From Bacilli bacterium (GTDB lineage: Bacteria > Bacillota_I > Bacilli_A > ML615J-28 > CAG-313), in the NCBI GenBank assembly GCA_900752975.1, contig CAADXH010000018.1:148720-212719 (forward strand): a DNA stretch of 64,000 nucleotides, read 5' to 3'. Positions 32,917 through 47,900 of the stretch are shown in pieces (the first letter of the stretch is position 1; every line of letters begins with the position of its first letter). Position numbers and translations under genes: made by a program. The notes beneath the pieces are model-generated. The model worked only from the letters and a program-made list of their open reading frames with translations, did no database searches and was not told where the DNA came from.

Positions 32917-35900
32917 ATGGCTGTTTCAGTTCAGAAATATATTAAAAATATGGCAAAATCTGTAGCTTATACAACTTCAGATGTATTACAAACTAAGTTT
33001 GAATATGTTAAAGAATTTAAAGACGAGAATAAAGAAGTCTTTAAAGAAGTTTATCATTCTGTACATGATTATAGAACTACATTTGCCAGAGTGAAAAAAG
33101 CTATTACAAATAATAAAATAATAGACGCTGCCAGAGTAGGGTATGATTCTGTTCTATATAGTATTACTACCGGTGATTTCTATGCAAAGAATAGAGAAAA
33201 TGAAATATCTGAAAAATATGGCGGTTCCATAATGGCAGATCTTGATATCGATGATGACGATTTCAACTGGGATAATGAAGATATTTCTACTGGTGAAAAG
33301 GTTATTGCTACGGCTGTTAAAAAGAATAGTAAGATTAATACTGCTCTAACAGTTGAAGCAATTGCAAAAACTGGTAAAGCACAAATGGATGTTGCAAAAG
33401 AAAACACTATGCTGTTATATACTCAAAACGAACGTATGCTAAATAAGTTAGATACTGGGTTTGAGAATGTATTAGGTTTTCTTAAGCAGAATGGTGAACA
33501 AACTGCCAAGATTCAAAATCAAATGAATGAGAATCTTAATAAGTTTATGACCAATGTGGATAATAATGTAGCGAAATTAACTGCACAAATGGATGAACTT
33601 CTTAAGATGCAGAGAAACATGTATAATCCTCAGAAACAAGAAGAACAAAATAAAAGAGCTGGATACGACGATCTTATTAGTCGTGGTGGTGTATTGAATA
33701 TCAGAGAGTATGCGAAGCATGTTAAAAGACAAGCTTTTAATACGTTAAATAGTTTGACAGGTAATGGTCTTAGTATGTTACTTGGTGATACAACAGGTGA
33801 AAATTCTAACTTGTTAGCACAGTTTGCTGCTACACCATTTAGAAGTACAATGGCTACGTTAATGAATAAAGCACTTGGTGCTAGATTCGATAAAGCAGCT
33901 GCTGAATTAAATACTACATTAGCAGGAATTATTCCATCATTAATTGCAAAGATGAATAATGCTGGTAAGAAAAGTGATAATGGTATTATGGGTTTCTTAG
34001 GTAAGATTTTTGGTATCAAAGATAAATCTAATGAAACTATTAATCCAGGAGCATATAATAAGGGTGCTATTCCGTTTGATGGAATAACTAAACGTGCGAT
34101 TACAGATGTAATCCCATACTATTTAAGAAAGATGACGTCTGCATTAACTGGTGGACAAGAAATGACATATAACTATGAATCTGGTAGATGGATGACTGTA
34201 CGTTCATTATTAGCAGAACATAAGAATGTCAATGAGTCTGCATTAAATAGCACTACTTCAACATTACTTAGTATTCTTGAAAGTAATATGAATGGACGTA
34301 GACTAAGTAATTCTTTTGAAAATAAAAAAGATTATGATAGTTTCATGAATGCTCTAAGACAGTATGCTAGTCGTGTTCAAAATGCTGGTGGTGATGTTGG
34401 TTCTATTAAAGAATCAGATCTTAGAGGTGCTGAAAGAGAAGTTCATAATGCGTTACGACATGTTCTTCAAATATCTTATGGTGGATATAATAATGCAGCT
34501 TATAACGGTGATAGAAGATATGTAGAAAGAAATGGAAAAAGAGTTGAATCTGGTCTAGGAAGAAGTGCAATTAGTACTTTAAGTACTACTGTCAGAGAAC
34601 AAATCAAATCTCAAAATTCTACTATTAAGAGTATTAATGCTGGTAACTCTATCTTATATCAAATTGATGCTGAAGGATTAGCAGGCGTTGATCCTAAGAA
34701 CTTCATAGGAAAAGCAATGCAATATAATCAACATGGTGATATGACAGATAGATATGTTCAAGAATTACCAATGTCTCAATCTTTACTTCGTGCAAAGGAT
34801 GAATATGGTTATACAATCTATAACTATTTAAGAGATATGGGTGGAAGTCTTAGATTCATTAAAGCCAATTCTATCTATCTTGCTGGTATTGAAGCTCTTG
34901 GAAATCTAGTAGCTGCAGGTAATAGCTCAAAACGTGGTAAAAAAAGAAGAAAATCTAATTCAAGTCCATCTCAAGAAAATTGGGATAGACTATTTAATGC
35001 ATCTTCTAATCAAGATGTAAAATATGATAATAAGAAAGATGAAAAGTATTCTCATACTTATTATCAAGATCAATATAAAAAGAGTGTTGATAATTCAGAG
35101 GTATCTTATAAGAAAAATATTCAGAATGCTAAAAAGAGAGCTGCTGAAAAAGGAAAAAGCTTCGAAACTGCTACTAGTACTGATTTTCGTAGTTCTGATG
35201 ATGAAATCGGATTAGCAAGAATCATGATGGGTGCAGAAAGCGATATTGTCGCTGGTGCAATTGTAGAAGAAGAAAAGAGAAAGAAAAAGGAATCTGATGA
35301 AAGATGGAAGAAGTTAGAAGATATCTTTGGTTCAGATCGTGCTAAGAAATTTAGAGAAGCATCAGAAAAATTCAATAAAGAACAAACTTTAAGTAAGAAT
35401 ATGGAGAAAGTAAAAGACCAAGGCTTTGGTGCAAACTTAGTAATGTTTACTAAGTGGGCAAGCGATAAAGTAGGTAAGCCTGGAGATCTGATGGCAGATA
35501 ATATTCTCAAAATAGATTATTGGTTACAGAAAGTAATTTATGGTGAAGACTTACGACCAGAAGATCAAAAAACGTCTTTCTTCGGACATATCAAAAAAGA
35601 AATCAGAGATGGCTTTACTTTAGTATCTGATAAGATTTCTGAAACCTTTGAAAAAGTAAGAGATAAGATAAAACCTTATCTTGAAAAACCAATGAACTTC
35701 TTATTTGGTAAACCAAATTCTGAAGGAATTCGAGAAGGCGGTGTATTCGGTGGATTCATTGGAGGAATGCAAAAAGGTCTTCGAAAGAATGCTGAAGATG
35801 TAGCAAAATATGTAAAAGAACAAGCTGCTGAAAAAGCAAGAAAACTAAAGTCCTCTCTTAAGCCAGAAGACCGTGAAGACGACGATGATACCAGTTCTTC

Positions 35901-38900
35901 TAGTAATAGTGGTTCTTCCAGTAGCCCAACTCATCGGTCAAAACCGAGAAGATTTATAGATTCTGATACAAGACAATATATTTATAATGAAAATACTAAT
36001 TTAAGATATAACCCCGACACAGCAACTACTTCAGAACAATATGCAACTAAACGAGAAAATTTTATAAATCATTTTAAATATAGACAAACTAGAGATAGAT
36101 GGACTTGGGGTGAGGTCCAAGCAACCAATTCGTTGGCAAATTATCAAAAAATGCGTAATCACCAAAAAAATCAATATGAAGTAATACGTCAAGGAGATGA
36201 ATATGTAAAAATTACTTCAGATGCAGAAAGAGCAAAATCAAAACAAAATTTAATTAACGAATTATCTGCTAAGATTCAAAATCAAGAAAATGCTATTACT
36301 CAATATAATAAAATGCAAGAAAGAAAAGAAGAATTAGAAAATAGATTAGAAGAAATACGTGAAGAATTGGCAGATACTGATCCAACTGATGTTGTAACTA
36401 GACATAAACTTGAAAAAGAAAAAAGTGATGTTATCAGTCAACTCAATAGTACAACTGGATGGATAAGTAAACAAAAAAGCAATATAGTCAAAACTAAAAA
36501 TAATCTGGAAGCAAATAAAAATAAGTTACAAAAGATTCAAAATTCTGTAACTAGAATAAAGAGAATGGCCGTTGGTGGTATTAATAAAACTGGACGACCA
36601 TTCCAATCTGTATTATCTGCTGGTGAATTACATAACGGTGTGCCTGTTCCATCTATGGGTATTTATACTGTTAATCCTGGTGATGTTATTGTTAACCCAG
36701 CCAATAGTTCTACTAGAATGAAACAAGCAACGGCAGAAAAAAATTATCTTAATAATATTAGAAGAAATGCAGAAGCAAATGATAAATTAACTGCAGCTCC
36801 AGAAGAAGCATCAAAGAAAGATGATAAAAACACTGAAAAAGATGCTAATAAAATGGCAGAGCTAATGACAAATAGAGACTGGACTACATTAACCAGTAAA
36901 GAACAAAGAGCAGAATTCTTAGGAAATGTTGCTTCTAGAGGTCTTATTGGTGGTGGATTAGGTCTTCTCGTTGGTGGTCCTTTATTAGGTGCAGCTGTTG
37001 GTGCAGCATCTTCATTGACAAAATCTACTGATGCTTTCTCTAGTCTATTATTCGGTAAAGCAATCAAGGATAAAGATGGAAATGTAAAAGTAGATGAAAA
37101 AGGAAATATCGAAAGAGAAGATAATGGACTTATTAGTAAAGAAATTATGAAGGCAATGCCAGATGTAAAGAAATTTAGTCTTGGCGGTGCACTTGCTGGA
37201 TTGATAACTCCTCTTGGTCCAATCGGTGGTATTATTGCTGGTTCTGCATTAGGTTTCGCTAAGAATTCTGAAATGTTCCAAGGTTCTCTGTTTGGTGACG
37301 GTGGTGTATTCTCAGATAAAAATATCAATAAGATTAAGAAAGGTGCTAAGAATATTGGTGCTGGTGCAATCATTGGTGCTCTTGCATTACCTGGTCCATT
37401 TGGTATTTTAGGTAACGCTCTTATTGGTGCTACTGCAGGCTATATTACTTCTACTGATAAATTTAAAGATGCTTTACTTGGTGAAAAGATTGACCCTAAT
37501 GATCCTAATAGTAAACGTAAAGGTGGTATTGTTGGTAGAATCAAAATGGAAATGGTTCCATTAAAGGATTTCGGAATGCATCTTCGTGATAATATTATGG
37601 ATGAAATATTCGGTAAAGATGAAGGTGAAGGACGTAAAGGTGGATTATTTGGTGCTATCAGAGATAATATGGTTACACCACTTATTGAAGGTAGTAAATC
37701 TGTATTCCAATCTTTATCAAATAGTGTTTCTGATATGGCTCATTTACTTGGTGATACATATAAGAAACTTAGGGCAAGATGGGTTGGAAATGATTTCTTT
37801 GGTGGAGCAATTGAAAAGCTTGATTCTCTATCAGGTGGTCTTATTAAAGGTGCTGGTAGTATTGGTAGAGCAATGACAAAACCATTTAGACTTCTCGGTG
37901 AAGATGGTATTGGTGGTGCACTTACTGCCGGTAGAATTAGAAAAGGTACAGAAATCGGTAAGACCGCTAGAGAAAGAATGATTTTCAGAACAAAACATAA
38001 GTTAGGTCAAGATGATAAATTCTATAACTCTGATAAAGCGATGTCTAATATGTCTCAAGATGACTTAATGGTAGCTCAGACTCTATTACAATTTGGTGAT
38101 AGTAGAGACAATATTGATAAAGCTAGAGATGAAGATTATAGAGTTCTTGGACAAACTTTAAGAGAAAATCTAAATAGATCTGATTCTAAAAAGATTGTCA
38201 AGATGATCAAAGAAGGAGATATTGCTGGTGCTCAAAGATTTGCTAGAACTAGAAAAGCATCTGATGAAGCAAAATCAAATGTAGCATCTATGATAGCTAG
38301 GCATCAGAATAAACTTGAACAGTATAAGAAAGCTAGTGACAGAATTAATAATTCTGGTAAAACAGCTCAAGAGTTATTAAACGAAATTGGCTTAAATGTA
38401 GATACAAGTGATGCTTCTTCTGTAAGATATATGCAGAAGCAATTGCAAAGAGAAATTGCTCATAACAATGCTGGTTTAACAGATGAAGAAATCGAATATG
38501 ATAAGGTTAGAGAAATTTGGGCTGACCCAGATAAATCTCCTTTGAAGAATGTAAATACTGGTGTATCTGGAATTCTTGATCAATTAAAAGGTATTTATGC
38601 TGAAATTAAATTAGGAAATGAATATGACAAACTATCAAATTCTGAGAAAGCAGAATATAATAGTAAAGATGATTATATTAATAAGAATAAAGCAAAACTG
38701 GCAGCTGAGCCTGAATCTGAATCTGTCGAAAAAACAAATATCGGTAAAGCTGGTAATTTAGCAGATGCTGTTCATGTTAATCCACAGACGAATCTGTATC
38801 AAAAAATGAAAGCTGTAAAAGACCAAGAAAAGATTAAACATCTTCGTGAGATTGCTGATAGAGGTGTTAGAATGTTTAACAACGCTATCATTGCAGAACT

Positions 38901-41900
38901 TAATGATCCTGAGAAAGTAAAGGTTGATATTGAAGAACAATTTGGAGAAGGTAAAGACGAATACTCTCCTGCAAAAGCAATTAAAAGAGAAATGACTATT
39001 GAAAAGTTTGAGAAAACTTATACTTTCACAGTTTCTTATATATGCACGAATAAAGGTGATATTAAAGTTCCAACTGATCAAGAAGAAGATTTTGAACAAA
39101 ACAGAGATCAATTTGTAAGTGATTATATGGAACGCTTTATGCCAAAAGAAACCGCTATCGATAGAGCATTTGATAAGATTCCTAGTCTTACATTCGGAAA
39201 TATTATTAAGAGTTCTATTAAAGCTGCTGGTGTATTAGGTATTGCTAGTTTGTTCCCTCTTGGTGCAGTGGTTGGACTTCCTGCATTAGGTGCTCTCAAA
39301 GTTGGTAAATGGGCAGCTAAGAAATTCGATGTTAAAGGAAAAATAAAGCGTGCTAAAAATAAATTAGTTCGTGGTATTAAACATAAACTAGGTTCTCATG
39401 AACTAGATATGGATTCAAAACATCAACAAAAGAAAGATGAAAAATATAGAAGCAAAGCTAGAAAAGAACTATTAAAAGCTATTGACAATGATGATCCAGC
39501 ATTGAATGATTTATCAAATGAAATGTATGGTTCTGATTATCAAGACCTAAGTGAAGATGAAAAGAAGGAAGTTAATCATCAATTCATTGAAAACTATGTA
39601 TCTGGTAAGCGTTCTAAACAATTAAGTGGTCACGGACTTGTTGGTAATATAAAAGCTGCTGGTCGAAACATTAAGTCTGGTGTTAAAAATGCAGTTGCTG
39701 GTAGTTTGAAATTCGTTAAAGCTAAGAAAGAAAAAGCTCAGCAAGAAGAAACATTCCTTGGAAAGTTTTTTGATAGACTTGATAAATGGAACTTAAAGAG
39801 AGAAAGAAAACTTGTAGATGGTAAGAAAGACAGTAAACTAGCAAAGATTCTGAAATGGTTATTTGTTGGTGGTATTGCTGCTCCAATTATCGTAGGTTTC
39901 GTAAAAAATAAAATAGTTCCAGCCGTTCAAGAAAAAATTGCTCCATTCTTAAAGAAAGTCGGACAGAAAGTTATCGGTGTTAAGAATGAAACTACAGGTG
40001 AATATGAAGGTGGTATCGTATCTGGTATTGTAAATCCAATTAGAAACTTCTTTAAAGACAAATTCAAAAATATTCATGACTGGTTTACTAATGACGGTAA
40101 ATATGAATCTCATGATAAAGGTATGATTGGTTTATTAAACAATATTAAAGGCATCGGTGAATATATTATTGAGCTTTGGAAATCTGGTGCTTCTACAATT
40201 TACGGTGAGTGGCTTCCTAAAATTGTTGAAAATGCTGGTAGAAACTTCTTACCTATGCTTGGTAATTATTTCAAAGGATTATTTAAAGGTCTTGGTGATA
40301 TATTTAATGGTAAAAGCAAAGGAGATTTCGGAACTGATTTAACTGTTGCTGAAGCAGGTGGTGAAACTTCTTCTCAAGGTAAAACTGTTACACTAAATAC
40401 TGGTTTCGGTAAAACAATAAATCTAACTGTACCCGCAAATAAAAATAAATATAAGTTTAATTTTGATACAAATATTAAACGTATAACAAATACTGATGGT
40501 ACAGCAACATTTAAAAATGATAAGACCGGTCAATCTATTACAAGTGAAAAGATTAATGATAAGGATATGTACCTATCTGGTAAAAATAAAGACGATGTTA
40601 ATATTTATACTAAGAATGGTACAAATAAATCTTACATCAAAGATGAAGAAACTGGTACTTATATTCCTCTTACTGAATATCAGATGGCTATGAACGAAGC
40701 TGCTACAAATAACGATGTTATAAAAGATTATCAGAAAAAAGAAGCTAATAATCAACAACAAGCTGGTTATGCAGTTGAAGATAGTTCTAAGAGTGCTGGA
40801 ACTATTGGAAAGATAATGGGAAAGAGTATCTTTAATCTTAACAACTTGAAAATATTTGGTGGAAAAGCAATTGAAGATGCGTTTAAGGTATTCAAAAAAG
40901 GTGGAGCAAAGAAAGCAGCTAAAACAGCAGTAGATTTGCTATCTCCTGGTGGTATACTCAGTTTATTTAAAAAAGGTTTTACCCTTTTGTCAGCTATCCC
41001 TAAACTTGGAGCATTTGGAATTAGAGCCGGTTCTAAAATGACCAAAGGTTTACAAGAAAAACTTCAAACAGCTCTTTATAAAAAAGCAAAGAATATACCT
41101 GGAAAAATAAAAAGTCTTGGAAGAAAAATAAAAGGATTCGGAAAATGGGCAGCAAACACTAAAGCAGGTAAATGGGTTAGAGGTAAAGCAACTAAAGCCG
41201 GTAAATGGATAGGTGGAAAAGCAGCTAAAGTTGGTAAATGGATAGGTGGAAAAGCAAAAGGACTAGCAGGCAAAGCAACTAAAGCCGGTAAATGGATAGG
41301 AGGAAAAGCAGCTAAAGCCGGTAAATGGATAGGTGGAAAAGCAAAGGGTCTCGGGCAAAAAGCTACAAATGCATTTAAACGCTTAATGCAAAATGAAAAA
41401 GTAACTTCACTTAAAGATAAAATTCTTAATGCTGGTAAGAAAGCTAAAAATTTAGGTGAAAAACTTGGTAATAGTAAACTAGCAACTAAAATTAAAGAAT
41501 GTGTAAAAGCTCTTAAAGGAAAAATTAGTGATAAGCTTAAAAAAGTATTAGAACATGAAAAAATTCAAAAACTTTTAGGAAAAGTTTTAAGAAAAAATAC
41601 AGATACAATTGCTAAAGGAGCAGAAGAAGCTGTTACAGAAACAATAGAAAAGAATGCAGAAACGATTGCTAAAAAGGCAGGTAGTATTACAGCTAAACAA
41701 GCCGCAAAGAGTTTTAGTATTATTTCTATTGTAGCTGATTTTATTCTAGGTGCTGATGATTGCAGAAATATATTAGGAATAGTAGAACAAAAACCATCTA
41801 TTACAGAAAGAATTACTGGTGGTCTTATTAACAGTATCCCTTCTATTATTGCTTCTCTTGCTGAGGTAATAACTGGAGCATCATTTGGTGCAGCAGCTGG

Positions 41901-44900
41901 CGTAGGAATAGCAATGTATGTAGTAAGTGTTATTGCAACAGTTATTATTTCCATAGATTCTATTAGATCGGCTATTATTGACCTTATCCTTAAATTATTA
42001 GAATCAGTTGGCGTCGATGTTTCTGGTATTAAAAAGAAGAGACAAGATGCTAAAGACGCAGTAGCTGCTTATAATGAAAAGAATAATACTAATATATCTA
42101 TTGAAGAATATAATAATATAATGGGATATAAATCAGTGCAACAAAAAGGAAAAGAAGGAGTTGCTAACGCCTGGTCAGCAGCTTGGGGTTATGACTCTGG
42201 AACAAAAAATGATATTAAAGATAAAACATCTGAAGTTAAATTAGATAATAAAAAATCTAATAAAACTAGAAAAAAACTTGCTACAATATTCTCATCTATT
42301 TGGCAATCATTTGGTAAATCTGATTTTAATTACTATGCTGAAGATGAAGATGGTAATGAATTATCTGGTAAAGAAAAGCTTAATGCAAATCAATTAAAGT
42401 TTGAAAATCTTGCATCTGAAATCATAACAAGTTTGGTTACTTTATTAGACCAAGCCGATCCAGATGTAATTAGCGATGTATATAGTAATTCTCATGACTT
42501 TGTAGGATTTATAGATTCTAAAAATAGATTGAGGAAAGTATTTAAGAAAGGTAAAGAGGATCCAACAACACAATTTAATATAGATGAAGAACACGCAAGT
42601 TGGAAGCGTATTAAGGCGATTGCCGGTGTATGTGCAATTATCAATGAAATCTTTGAACCATTAAACGACAAAGCAACTGTAACCGGAATTATTGTATCTA
42701 AAATGATTCCTGCTTACTTTACTTCTAAGGGTAGTGATAGTGATGTAATCGACTGGGCTAATGAAAATGTAGACAATAGTGTTTATAATTTAAATATGAC
42801 TCAGTATGATGCTGAAGAATCTAACTATATCGGTGCACAAGCTGTAGGCTCTGAAACAGCATCTGGTATAGAAGGAGTTACAACTAACGCAAATGCTAAT
42901 AGTAAATTATCTCCTATCAAAGGAAAATTAGCAGCTATCTTTGGAAAAGGTAAGAATCTAGTATCTAATATCGGTGATAAAGTAAAAGATACTCCATTCG
43001 GAAAGATTGGAATGAAATTATCTGAAATTATCGATAATGCAATTAGTTCAATAACTGGTGGATTTGAAAATGTAGAAGATATGTTTAAGAATCTATCTAG
43101 TAAAAATAAGAGTACTAATGAATCTATTGATACTTTATCATTACTCCCAATTGATAAGAAATATTGGAAGATTAGTTTGGATAAAAAGAATCCGTTCTTA
43201 AGTTCAATCTTTAACTTTATGGAATCTATGAACAGAGTTGTTAAAGCACCATTCGCATTAGCAGCAGCTTCATTAGGTTCTGGTTTGGATACGATCTCTA
43301 GTAATGTATCTGAGTCATCAGGTAATTCCAATACAAGTAATAATTCCAATTCTGGTTCTAACGGTGGTTCTGATAATACTAGTACAAATTCGACTTCTTC
43401 TTCTGGAAATAAATCTGGTGGAATGTTAAGTAAACTGGCAAAAGCTAGTAAATCTATTGGTAAAAAAGTAGTAAGTGCGTTTAAAGGTTTATTTGGTAAA
43501 GGTCGAGATGATGAATCTGGTTATGGTGATGACCCATATCATATTTATCAAAGAGATTATAAAGGTTCTTTCCATACAACTGGTGACTCAGAAAGTCAAA
43601 CAATTGCTGATTCAGGATGTGGGCCAGCTGCAGCAGCATCATTATTAAGAATGTATGGTAAAGATGGTGATATGAATAATGCCGTCAATTATGCATTGAA
43701 TAATAAATACAAAGAAGTAGATGGTGGTACATATCCTCAATACTTTAATGATTATTTAAATAAGAATGGTATCAGTACAAACTCCGATGCCAATAACAAT
43801 GATGTTGTTGATAGTCTAATCCATAATAAACCTGTAATCCTTATGGGTAGAGATTCGACCAATAGCGGTAAAACGCCTTATGGCTCTAAATATTCTCATT
43901 ACGTTGTAGCAAGAGGATTAGATAAGAATGGTAATGTAATTGTAGAAGACTCTGAAGACAAAAACGGTTCTACAAGATATAGTCTTGCTGATACACTTAA
44001 TAATTCTTCAGTTCGAATTACTACTGGTAAAGGTCGATACGGTAGAGCAAAAGATAATGTTATGGATAGTTATGTTGGTGGAGTTAACTCTGTAATATCA
44101 GCTGCTATTTCTAATATTATTGGTAATGTAGCCGGCAGTATAACTCTTGGTAACAGTTCTAATAAATCTACTGGTAATAATGCTGCAAATAAAGTTGCTG
44201 GTACTAAAGGCGTTAATGGTAAAATTGCTAAAGATGACGATGTCAATACATCTTGTGGATATACAGTTGATCAACTTAAAGCAGCAATTAGTAGTATTAA
44301 TCCAGGATGCTCTGCATTGCAATTCCCTGAAGCTGCAATCGCAGTTGAACAATCTAAAGGTGTTAACGCATTATTTACAATTGCAGTGGCAGTTCAAGAA
44401 CATGGCTGGGATGGTCCAGTCGGTGTTAACACAACTGGTGGAAACTATGGTAACTGGAACGTATTTAATATTGAAGGTAGCCCTAATTCTTCCAATGGTC
44501 GTTGGAAAGATTATAATGATTTAACTGATGCTTTTGGAGCTTTCGGTGATTTGATTATGGGTGATGGATATTATGGAAATGGTTTAACTACACCTGAAAA
44601 AATTGGTGGTAGATATTGTCCTCCTGGTGGTGAAAATGCAGGATATGGACCATGGGGTGAAGCAGTTTGTAAAGTTGCAGCTATTATTGCTGATCATATT
44701 TCTGGTTCCGGTCGTGGTAAGAATGATAATATTATTCGTCCTACATTTACTAAAAAATTCTTAAATAACGTTACTAGTACAATTAGTTACTATACAAATA
44801 ATGTATTATCTAGATTAGGTGCAACTTCTAACAGTTCTTCTAGTTCTAATAATTCAGGAACTGTTTCTAGTGGTAGTGCAAATGTTGATATTGATGCTGA

Positions 44901-47900
44901 AACTACAATTATTTGTGGTGACTCTATCACATGGGGTTTGAGTGAAAGAACAAGTCTAGCTGATAGAGCTATGGGCGTTGTATCTGGTACAACCGATATC
45001 AATTGTCAAGGTAGTATGGGACAAACATATCAATCACAATTTAAAGCTCATAGTGATATTATTAAAAATGCAAAAGATGCTATCTTCTTCTGGGGTATGA
45101 ATGAAGTATTTGCTAATATGGATACAGAAAGTTACTTTAAAAGATATCAAGAATCTATTGATACCATCTTAGGATATGGTGGAAGAAATACAAGTAATAC
45201 AAATGTTTATATCTTAACGGTAATCTGGGTACCTGATAATTCAGGATATGGAGGCAGTTTTAATGCTACCGCTGTAGAGAAATTTAATGAAACTTATATC
45301 AAACCATTTGCTCAAAGTAAAGGTTATACTCTAATTGATATCTATGAAGATTCTAAAAATGTTCCTCATGAAGCAGGTAACGTTCACCCAGCAGACTATC
45401 AAAAACTATATGAAATCATTAAAGCTCATACAAATGGTAATAGCAGTGTATCTGCTACTTCCAAATCAGAATCTGATGATTCAACTACCGAAGAATCTGG
45501 TTCCGGACGTGGTCGTGCTATTGTAGATAGAATTAAGGAATTAAAAGGAAATATAAATAAAAATATCATTCTAGGTAGTAAGAAATCTAGAAAAATATTG
45601 GTTACTGGTAAAGGATATGGTGAAAATCTTCAAAAGCCATTTATCGGTAATAACGGTATGGAAATCGGTGATACAATTGCCAATTTACAGGCAATTAGAA
45701 AAGCACCTTGGTGGGATAAATTTAAAAAATATATTAAAATTGGTAGAATTAAGAAAAAACCAACAAATAGCAATACTGTACTACGTTCTGGTAGAGGGAT
45801 TGGTGACTTAATTGACAATGCTAAAGAAGCAAGTAAAAACGATAACATGGTCATTTCTAAAGATGATATAACATCTAGTAATGATACTAATGATTCATCG
45901 TCAGAGACAACAGATGAAAATACTACTACAGATGAAGAAACTACTGATGAAACAACTACAGATACCTCATCAAATTCTTCTTCTAATTCTCAAGCAACCG
46001 GATTAATAAGTTTATTAGGCCAATATTCAAATGCTCTAACTAGAGGTGTATTTGGTGACTTCTATGATGCATTATATGGTGATACACAGGTTCAAGGTGT
46101 TAATAATAATCAAGGAATTACTGGTAGTTTGACCGAAGGTACTGCTGAAGAAAATATGAAGAATATGTTTAAATATATGAAATCTCAAGGATTTAGTGAT
46201 AATCTTGCTGCAGGTATTCTTGCTAATGTTAGAGCTGAATCCGGATTTAATCCTCATATTCTATATGGTGGTGCTACCGGTACTGTAATGGATGACCAAA
46301 GTCATGCATATGGACTTATTCAATGGTGTGGTTCCGCAGCAAGAGCTTGTCTATATAACTGGTGTACTGCAAATAACTGTGATCCTGATACACTTGATGG
46401 TCAAACAAAATGTATAGTTGCACAGATTAAAGGAATTAACCTTGATTCTGAAAAAAATGATGCAAATGCATCTAAGTTTAATGGTCAAACTGGTGCTGGC
46501 ACAATGACATATAACTGGCAATTATTTAAAGCTAGAGGTTCATTTAATACATTTAATTCATACTCATTAGAAGAAGCTACTAAACTTTGGCTAGAATGTG
46601 CAGAAAGACCTGAAAACATAGGAGCTGCTCTTTCATTAAGAGTTGGATATGCAAAAGAAATACTAGCTGCTTGTACTGGTAGTAGTGACTCGGATTCAGA
46701 TAGTGGTTCTGGACGTGGTAAAGAAATTATTAGAAAAGCGACTTCTAGAAATAATAAATTAGGATCGGGTAGAGCTAAATTATATAGTTCTATAACAAAT
46801 CCTGCTACTAATATTTCAAATGCAATAACATCGGCAGTTAATACTGCAGTAAAACCTAGTAGTTCATCCTCTTCATCAAGCTCTGACAGTTCCGATGATG
46901 ACTCATCATCAACAGATACAGAAGATGAAGAATCAAAAGATGACGAAGAATCAGAAGATACTTCTACAAGTAGCTCATCTTCTTCGTCTGGCAGCACAAC
47001 TGGTGCTAAAACTCTATTAAGTAAACTTGCTTCTTACACAAAAGCTACTATCAAGGGTGTATATGGTAATTTCTATGATGCATTATATGGTAGCGAAGTA
47101 GAAGAGGGTTCCGGAGATAATAATGGTGGTTATACCGATGGTAGCGGTGTAATATATGCTGCAGCAATGGTATTTGAAGCTATGGGTCGTGCAAACCCAA
47201 CATTCGGATACTGTTCATGCTGTAATAGATTATTCGATCTTGAATGTAGAGATGGTAAAAAAATTGATAAGGTTAGACCGGACTGTTCAGGTATGATGTC
47301 AGCTGTAGCACAGTATATGGGTTATTATACATATCCTTCTGATAGATCTTCATATACTGATACATTCCATGGTTTAGGTTATAATGTAACTAATTTCTGG
47401 GCACAACGTATATGTGATAAAGACGGTAATGTAAGTCCGGATTGGGAATATAAGAATTTCGATCCAAATGATAGACAACCTGGTGATATGATCATTAGAA
47501 ATGACGTAGGTCATATTGATATGTATGTGTTTACTGATACCACTGGCCAAGTTAGAGGATTTAATGCTGGTTCAGGTGGTTTTTTCCCTGACGGACATTG
47601 TGATTCTGAAGGTAGTGGTATTGAAGATTCATATAAATTGGCTAAATATTATCTTGAACACGGAAACCAACTTCCTACAGATGATGGTAGTTTTGGTGCT
47701 CGTACTATTAAAGATAGTGAAGCATTGTATGTAGTAAGATATAAAGGTAATGGCGGATCTGGTAGAGGTAAAGATCAAAACAAGAAAAATATTTCAAATA
47801 CATCTACAAATGGATATAAAAAAGCAAGTATTGGCAGTGGAGAACATATTAAAAAAGTTCCATGGTCGGTACAACAAAATATAGATAGAATCGGCAGAGA

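Noticed and set aside
36744..37373. 209-codon minus-strand frame
   Set aside because: It lies wholly within the tape-measure gene opposite to it, has no ribosome site and its composition follows from the Gly-rich plus-strand coding.
41161..41364. CRISPR-like array
   Set aside because: Repeats are in frame, adjacent, without unique spacers, and encode a Lys/Gly/Trp peptide inside the long tape-measure frame.
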